From Gnetum montanum (taxonomy: Eukaryota > Streptophyta > Gnetopsida > Gnetales > Gnetaceae), in contig MNCI01035165.1 of assembly GCA_015680685.1 (NCBI GenBank), positions 387,482 through 425,551 of the forward strand: DNA of 38,070 nt, written 5' to 3'. Below, in pieces: positions 31,721-38,070 of this stretch (positions within the stretch are counted from its first letter, which is position 1; each line of letters starts with the position of its first letter). Below the pieces are notes generated by a model. That model saw only the letters and a program-made list of their open reading frames with translations. It did no database searches and had not been told where the DNA came from. The translations under genes were made by a program, and so were the position numbers.

Positions 31721-32289
31721 GCTGGGAAAAATATTTTCAAGCCTTTATAGAACGCAGAAAAAAGCTTACTCATGATATTGGTTGGATTGATTGGTAACAA
31801 TGAATTACTAGTAGAGTCAGAAATTATGCTAATTGATTTGGAAAGAAATTTTCTAAGCATAAGCATCAAGTTGAACAAGATCTTACAAAATTTGTAAAGT
31901 GAATGCAAGTTCTTTTAGATCATAATTCCTTTGATTTTGAAACTCAAAAAGCCTTGGTTAAAGGTCATTATGCTCAATAATGTTAAGATACTTCTAAAGC
32001 TAAAAGTACTCTCACTAAAAGTCACATGACTTGGCTAAAAATTAAAGATGAACTTTGCAAGACATTTTTTAAATTTCTAAAAGAAAAGGATCAAGTACCT
32101 AATTCTAAAATACTTTATATAAATGATTCCATCATTAAAGATCTTGATAATATTAACAATTTTTTAGCAAAACATTTTTCTTCTATTTTTTGTTATGAAG
32201 ATTTTAGGAAAAAATCCTTCCAAGCCTCTAGTACACATATTTCTCATCTTATAATAGAAGTACACCAAAGTATTCTTAAAGTAGAAACT

Positions 32290-33330
32290 ATAGAAGAATA
32301 AATGAAAGTAAGGACCTTTAGTTTAGTAGATAGTAAAGATCTAGGTTTTGATACTTTTTCTATTAAATTTTTAAATAAGTATTAGGGCATTATCAAAGAT
32401 TATCCCTTTTATGTTTTCCAAGATGCCATTTAAAAAGTATCTTTTAGTAAAATATTAATAAAGGTATTATTCATTTTTGAGAATGGAGATCTTTAACATA
32501 TTAGTAATTGGAGACTTATTACTCTTCTTAATAATACTTGTAAACTTTTAGCTAAATGCATGCCTTGCTAAATTCAGAAGGTTATTGAACCATTATTAGA
32601 CATGAGTAGAATGGTTTTGTTAAAGGTAGATATATATTAAATAATGTTATTATAGCCTAGTAGGGAATGTAGTGTTCTTCTAATACTGACCAACATATTT
32701 CTTTTATTAAGTTAGATTATGCTAAATATTATGATACGAGTGAATGAAATTTCATTATTTCTTATCTCTATAAACTAGGAACTTGTGATTATTTTATTTG
32801 AATTGTTCATACCCTATGGGTGGATGATAATGCTCAAGCTACTAATAATTTTGGATTAAGTTCCTTCTTTTCTCTTGAAAAATGTTTTGTCTTTAAAATT
32901 CTAGGAATGCCATTTTCTTTTGAACCTAATCTTACTATTTTGTAGAATTATGTAATTGATAAAATTGAAAAGAAGATTGATAAATGAAAAGAAAAAATGC
33001 TCACCTTTATTGGCAAAGTTTTAGTTATCATGCAAATGCTTTAATCAACTCATGTTTATTACTCTAGTAAGTAGGTTGCTTCTAAAAACTTTTATGATAG
33101 AATTGATCATATTATTTGCTAGTTTTTTAGTTTGTTAAGCAACATAAAAAAAGGTTTTTATAGAGTTGCTTTGGATATTTACACTAGTAGCAAGAGAGAT
33201 GAAGAACTTGGCCTTAATAATTATTATAACAAGGGGATTTCTCTTATTGTAAAATGGATGGTAAAATATTATTAACCTTATGCAAGGAGTATAGTCCTTT
33301 TAAGAAATAGAATTATGCAAGGAAAAACTA
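32290..33330 (+). pseudogene. LINE ORF2 reverse transcriptase remnant lacking its core
   Basis: Frames give GDLQHISNWR-like residues and ITLLNNTCKLLAKCM (about 32510), RYILNNVI (about 32625) and SFIKLDYAKYYD (about 32700, motif A). Then FGLSSFFSL is followed almost at once by FKILGMPFSF (about 32890). In the better preserved LINE at 36129 these two are separated by about 120 codons including QGCPL and FADD, so the catalytic centre is deleted. THVYYSS and GFYRVALDI follow, as in the other LINE. Confidence 0.7.
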
Positions 33331-33479
33331 ATAATGATAATAGTCGGTCTTTTAATAACTTTCTTCACTATTTTTTCTCCTCAAGTCATTTCTATTTCTA
33401 GTTCTCTAATTATTAAAAATATTTGAAAGGCATGGTGCTTAGTAAATATTGGAATTATAATTGTATTATATTTTTAGAA

Positions 33480-34100
33480 GATATGCTTAAGTAAATTAGT
33501 CCATGGTGGTTTCATTTTAATGAAGGATCTTGGATTACTAATGCATTTAGATTATATACTACATAGAATAGAAATAGTATCATGATAGTTTCTTGTCTAT
33601 GTATGCATGATAGATGGATTACTTGGAATAAAGCTTCTAGTCTCTATGGTTTGAATAGAAAGAAGAAAAAGAAGTTTAATAAATTAATTTATATTCTTGA
33701 GAATTTAGTTAAAGTTGATAATAATCTGTACAAGGCTTTCCCAAGTATTTTTTTAAAAGTATGGTAGATATGTTTTTTTTTCAATTCAAAAGTTGCTTAT
33801 GAGATTATTACAAAGAATAATTTTATTCATAAAAAATTTAATAAGGCCTAGAAAATGTAATTATCATTGTACTTTTGGATGAGGAAAATCAAATATATTT
33901 AGAGAGCTCCTAAATTTTTGAAAATCATGGTATCTTATTCATCAAGGTCATCCTATTGACACTCATCTTAAATATATGAGAAATACTTCTTCTTAATGTT
34001 CTTTTTATAGAAGTGAAGACTTAATTTCTCATAATTTTTTGAGTGTCTTATTGCTTAGCATACTTGGAATGGATATTCAAAATTTGTAATAACTTTTAAC
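33480..34100 (+). pseudogene. LINE ORF2 carboxyl end with zf-RVT remnant
   Basis: ISPWWFHFN, CLCMHDRWITWNKASSLYGLNR (seen in pieces of the open frame 33582-33767) and GHPIDTHLKYMRN match the intact LINE at 37360-37850. Near 33990-34050 CSFYRSEDLISHNF corresponds to the zinc-finger CPLCGGPENFVHVFW, with cysteines lost. It is the end of the LINE that starts near 29830. Confidence 0.65.
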
Positions 34101-34740
34101 CAAGCACCAATAAAGTCATTGTTAGTGATCAACCTACTTTGTTTACTTCATTTCTTTGCATTTAGACTTATCTTCAACTTCTTTTCTTGTATATTATTTT
34201 CGAGTAGCAAGGGAATAACTATAATCTTTGTTTAAGCATCAAATACCAAATTCTCAAAATGTCACTTTCTAGCTACAACTTCAAGCAAAAAAGATCCTAG
34301 TGAAAGCTAAGCAATTAGTTTATTTTCTTTAGTATTGGTTTCTTTTTGTTTTAGAGGTTCAAGGATAGGAAAATTTTAGATTTTGTTACTATTTATTCTT
34401 TATCTTGATTGATGTATTATTTTTTCTTTATAGAGTGTTTTCTCTTTCTCTTTATAATAAACCCTTTAGTAAGAAGTGAAAAGCTATGAGGGAGCTTCTA
34501 AATAATGGTAAGTTCCAATCCTTTTTTCACTTTGGAAAGGAGGTTTTTTAGGAGTTGTTGTAAGGATGAAAACCTAAGAAAACATTCCTAAAAACTATTG
34601 GGATTTTTTAGACTTTTTCTTCATTGATTTGATTTAATATAAATATTTAAAATATTATTATTCATTTTTAAAGGTCTAACAACCCCCTTCCAAAATCAAA
34701 CCCATGATTTGGTGCTTTTAAAATAAGAACCTCATTGCTA
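34101..34740 (+). other. AT-rich region, probable LINE tail
   Basis: No recognisable domain. Position between the zf-RVT remnant of one LINE and the carboxyl fragment of another suggests LINE 3' sequence, but nothing proves it. Confidence 0.3.
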
Positions 34741-34829
34741 GGTTAACATCTCATTGCCAACCAAAATGTTTTACCAACTATAGGATCCTCTAAAATACAA
34801 CTAACATTATACTTTATTATAATAAAATA

Positions 34830-35640
34830 GAATATAAAGGTATTTTAAGTGTTATTCAAATTGGGGAACTTATGCATTTAAATCCTTATGAGATATTGAA
34901 CTAATCTTATTTTGCTTGGGATAAAAAAACAAGATCCAGGCCCATTAAATTTATTAATCTATAGATAGACTAAAAAATCACATACATGTACATAAATAAA
35001 CCTACATATCTTGTTTAGATTCTAACATCCTCAATTTTAAACATAGTTGAAATATGTATCTTGTGATTTTGCAAGTTACAAGTTTGATACTAATGGATTT
35101 TTCTTCTTTATATTAAAGTATCTACATGAAAAATTATCTATGAGCATGTTTTTATTGCATAAGAGAATAATTACAAATGATAAGTGTACATGTTGTGGAG
35201 TTTAAGTAGAAACCATTAATCATTATTTATTCAATTTCCCTAAAATCTAATCTTTTTTGAATGAACTTAGGCACATCATATGATTATGTTGGCTTAATAG
35301 TTCCATTCATATCTTTATTAATAGAATTCCTCAAAATCAGGAGAAATGGAAGCGATGTTAAAATAAAAATTTTTCTATAGCACCACTACATATGATGTTG
35401 ATTTCATGGAATAGGTGGGGTTTTCAAGAAGAAAAGAGTAACCTTGCTATACCTCCTAAATGCTTCATCATTGATTGATCTATTATTTCAAGACACCATG
35501 ATAATGCTCACCTACCTTAATACTATATTTTTCTAAGGTTGTACTATTACTAAATTTTGTAATCTTTTTTAGATTTGCTTCATGTATAACCTTTTATTAC
35601 AGGATGTGCCCCAACCACCATAGAACCAGGGTTACTTTTA
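34830..35640 (+). pseudogene. Second LINE 3' fragment with zf-RVT remnant
   Basis: Around 35110-35260 the + strand reads LKYLHEKL, FLLHKRI-like residues, NDKCTCCGV and ETINHYLFNF. This matches the zf-RVT order C-x2-C...H...(C) that ends plant LINE ORF2 proteins. It is a separate, 5'-truncated copy because a complete zf-RVT remnant already occurs near 34000. The sequence ends near 35640 in an A/G-rich stretch. Confidence 0.5.
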
Positions 35641-35980
35641 CTTTAGAGAGAGAAAAAAAGAAGACATTTTGTAGACTCATGATATAAGCAATTATCTTAA
35701 TTTCCAAAAATAAAAAAATTTAAAAAAATTTTAGAATAAAATAAAATAAGAGAAATTATAGTTTATTAATAAAAGATTCAATTTTAAAGAGAGAATAGTA
35801 TCGTCGAAACAAAAACACTAGTGGCATTGTTAAAATTAGAAAATTTGACTATGTGTATCTCATGAATTTTTAGTAGAACTTAAGTAGATTTTAATACTAC
35901 CTTAAACAAAATGTGAAGTCACAACTTGTTTACATAGAAAATATAAAATTTTGAATATATTAGGAGGTGTTGATTACCAA
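35641..35980. other. No feature recognised
   Basis: About 340 bases of AT-rich DNA with no coding or repeat match found within the window. Confidence 0.5.
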
Positions 35981-36128
35981 AATAAGTTTTATTAAAAATA
36001 GAACATCAAATACACATGTGGCATCTATCAAAATAATGTTTTATTAAAAATAAGTTTTGTTAAAAATAAGTTTTATTAAAAATAGAACATCAAATACACA
36101 TGTGGCATCTATCAAAATAAGTTTTATT
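35981..36128. repeat. Tandem duplication with 84-bp period at a LINE junction
   Basis: AATAAGTTTTATTAAAAATA followed by GAACATCAAATACACATGTG and GCATCTATCAAAATAA occurs at 35981 and again at 36065, apparently without mismatch over more than 50 bp. Shorter copies of AAAATAAGTTTT lie between. The second copy runs straight into the LINE reading frame at about 36129. Confidence 0.9.
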
Positions 36129-38070
36129 AGCTGGCTTTGTTCCGGGAAGATACATATTAAATAATGTGGTGGCTGCTTGGGAAGGTCTTAAGTGGGCTGA
36201 GGATGAGGGTCAGGATATCCTCTTGATGAAGCTTGACTACGCTAAAGCCTATGATAACATTAAGTGGGACTTCATTATCCAAACCATGACTAAATTGGGT
36301 TTTGGCCCTAAGTTCATTCATATGGTAGAATGCTTATTCTTAGATGCTACTGCGCGAATCGCGACTACCTTCGGCATCACTTCTCCCTTTTCTATTCATA
36401 GGTCTGTTAGGCAAGGTTGCCCTCTCGCTCCTTATCTCTTCATCATAGCGGCTGATTTTCTCTGTCATCAAATCAGCTTGGATATTCAAAACAATGTTTT
36501 ATTTGGGGTTCCTCTATCTTCTCCTCAACATCAGCTCCTCAATATGCATTTCGCTGATGACTCATTTTTCCTTATTCAAAACAATGCGGATAATGTGCAG
36601 TGTCTCTTGTCTCGAGTAGAGCAATATTGCTCCCTCTCGGGATCTGTCATAAATTGGCGAAAATCTTCTGTTTATAGCTTCACCAATAACTACAGTCATT
36701 TGCCCAATTATAGTTGGAAGCGTACTCAAGATCATGAGATCATTAAGCTCTTGGGAATTCCCTTTCGCTTTAGAGGCCCAACGTCCGAGCTCTGGGACCA
36801 AGTAATTGCTCGAATTCACAGAAAAATGGAAAAATGGAAAACCAAACCCCTCACCCTTGCCGGAAGGTATCTAATCTGTAAGTCTATTTGTGCCTCTACC
36901 CATGTTTATTACTCGTCATGTTGGGCCCCTTCCCATGCTTCTTATCAAAAGCTTGAACGTTTATTTCGAGACTTCATGTGGTCATCTAAGGACTCTCAAA
37001 AAGGCTTTCATCGTGTAGCCTGGAATATAGTAACTCTTCCTAAGAACAAAGGCGGTTTGGGCCTTTTGAACTCCTTTAAGCAAGGTCTCACCCTTGTCGC
37101 TAAGTGGTTGATTCAGCACTTAGATGCCCCCAATATTATTGGGAATCTCCTTCAGTTAAGGCTTCGACAAGCATTTCCTAAGAATAGGTCTATCTGGAAG
37201 GGTATCCACCCTGTTAATTGGATCCTTTCTCCTCACGACATTATCATTCCCGGAACACATGTTTTCAAAAGCATTTGGAAGGCTTGGCAAGTCTTACATT
37301 CTCATGTGAATTGGAATAATATACATATCAATCCTACTCTTCTTTCTAAGATTTGCCCTTGGTGGCTGCCCCTATGTCCTGCTCCTCTAGCCACCTCAAA
37401 TGCCAGGGTAGCCACCATCTGGTTTCAAAAAGGAGTTGTTTCCCTTAGCTGTCTTCGTCTCACCAATCAGTGGATTACTTGGGATATGTTCGAAAACTTA
37501 TATGGGGCTTCCAGAATTATGCACCATTGCCTCGATAGACTTTATCACTTCATTCATCAGAATTTGCATGTGGAAGCTTCGGTTCCTAGTCTCTTCCATG
37601 GTCTTCAATGGACTAATGGATCGAACCTTCTACCCTATAAACCTCATGTGCCCTTTCAATTGTTGCATGATTCCTCTACGATTGTTAACCGTTGCAATCG
37701 ATCATGGCACAAAGAAGAGTCTGAACAGTTTTGGCTCTCTCTCTTTTCTCGTGTTTGGAGCCTTCCGACTCTTTCTAAAATTAAGCAATTTCTTTGGTGC
37801 CTCTTGCATCAAGGCCTGCCTATTGGCAAATGTCGTGAATACCTTGGGATTTAAAACCCTACCTGCCCTCTCTGCGGAGGTCCTGAAAATTTTGTCCATG
37901 TTTTTTGGCATTGCCCTTTCGCTCAGTCTTCATGGGAATGGGTTTCTAAGGTTTTTCCTTTGTGCACATTTTCCCATGAGGATATCTTATTCGGCTTTTT
38001 GGCCACCCCCTATTCAGACCTTCTATTTCTTTGGAAAGTTATTAGGCCCCTTGTTCTTTACTTTATATGG
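36129..38070 (+). pseudogene. LINE ORF2: reverse transcriptase to zf-RVT, 5'-truncated, one internal stop
   Basis: One + strand frame is open from 36121 to 37851. It begins mid-domain with AGFVPGRYILNNVV, so endonuclease and the first RT blocks are missing, and no ATG precedes it. Counting from 36166 as residue 1: motif A KLDYAKAYD (D24), motif B RQGCPLAPYLF (82-92), motif C HFADD (128-132), then LLGIPFRF and THVYYSS. The carboxyl part ends with FLWCLLHQGLP. A TAA at 37852-37854 breaks the frame; the same frame continues with the zinc finger C-x2-C-x7-H-x4-C (37864-37914) and on past the window edge. RT catalytic residues are intact. It is related to the decayed LINE at 29830-34100 but far less damaged, so younger. 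Confidence 0.85.

Overview
The window looks like intergenic DNA from a large, repeat-rich seed-plant nuclear genome. A gymnosperm such as a conifer is my best guess, but this is inference from the AT-rich, heavily decayed retrotransposon content, the one gene with a long intron and the type of LINEs. Almost everything is nested, broken Ty3/gypsy LTR retrotransposon and LINE sequence. I can support only one apparently intact host gene.

Layout. (1) 1-2795, + strand: 3' noncoding tail and 3' LTR (A1) of a Tat/Athila-like gypsy element whose coding part lies left of the window. (2) 2885-5544, +: a different LTR (C1) with a decayed primer-binding site, then a gypsy integrase remnant and its tail. 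(3) 5545-10576, +: 5'-truncated Tat-like element of the A family: end of reverse transcriptase, RNase H, integrase, a long 3' noncoding region and LTR A2. (4) 10577-13740, +: gag-like sequence followed directly by an A-family 3' tail with no pol between, then a possible LTR fragment. (5) 14131-24534, - strand: a nearly full-length, stop-ridden Tat-like element (LTR B, tRNA-Asp-type primer-binding site, gag, protease, RT, RNase H, integrase, 3' region, truncated 3' LTR), split inside its integrase by a solo A-family LTR (A3, 16597-17437). (6) 24535-25687, -: 5' LTR (C2) with an initiator-Met-type primer-binding site and the start of its internal region. (7) 25688-26780, -: LINE RT remnant with a 127-bp segment present three times. 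(8) 27259-29055, -: the host gene, two exons, a secreted cysteine-rich peptide with a knottin-type cysteine order. (9) 29700-35640, +: two decayed LINEs. (10) 36129-38070, +: a much better preserved LINE RT running off the window, with one internal stop.

The A and B LTR families share TGATGA/TCATCA ends, a TATAAATA box and GATATC palindromes upstream of it. Copies differ mainly by CG-to-TG/CA changes, as expected for methylated, silenced elements of different ages. The most interesting items are the cysteine-rich peptide gene, an antisense frame kept in several copies of the gypsy 3' tail, the palindrome arrays in the U3 region, the repeated polypurine-tract-like motif, and the pol-less gag element.
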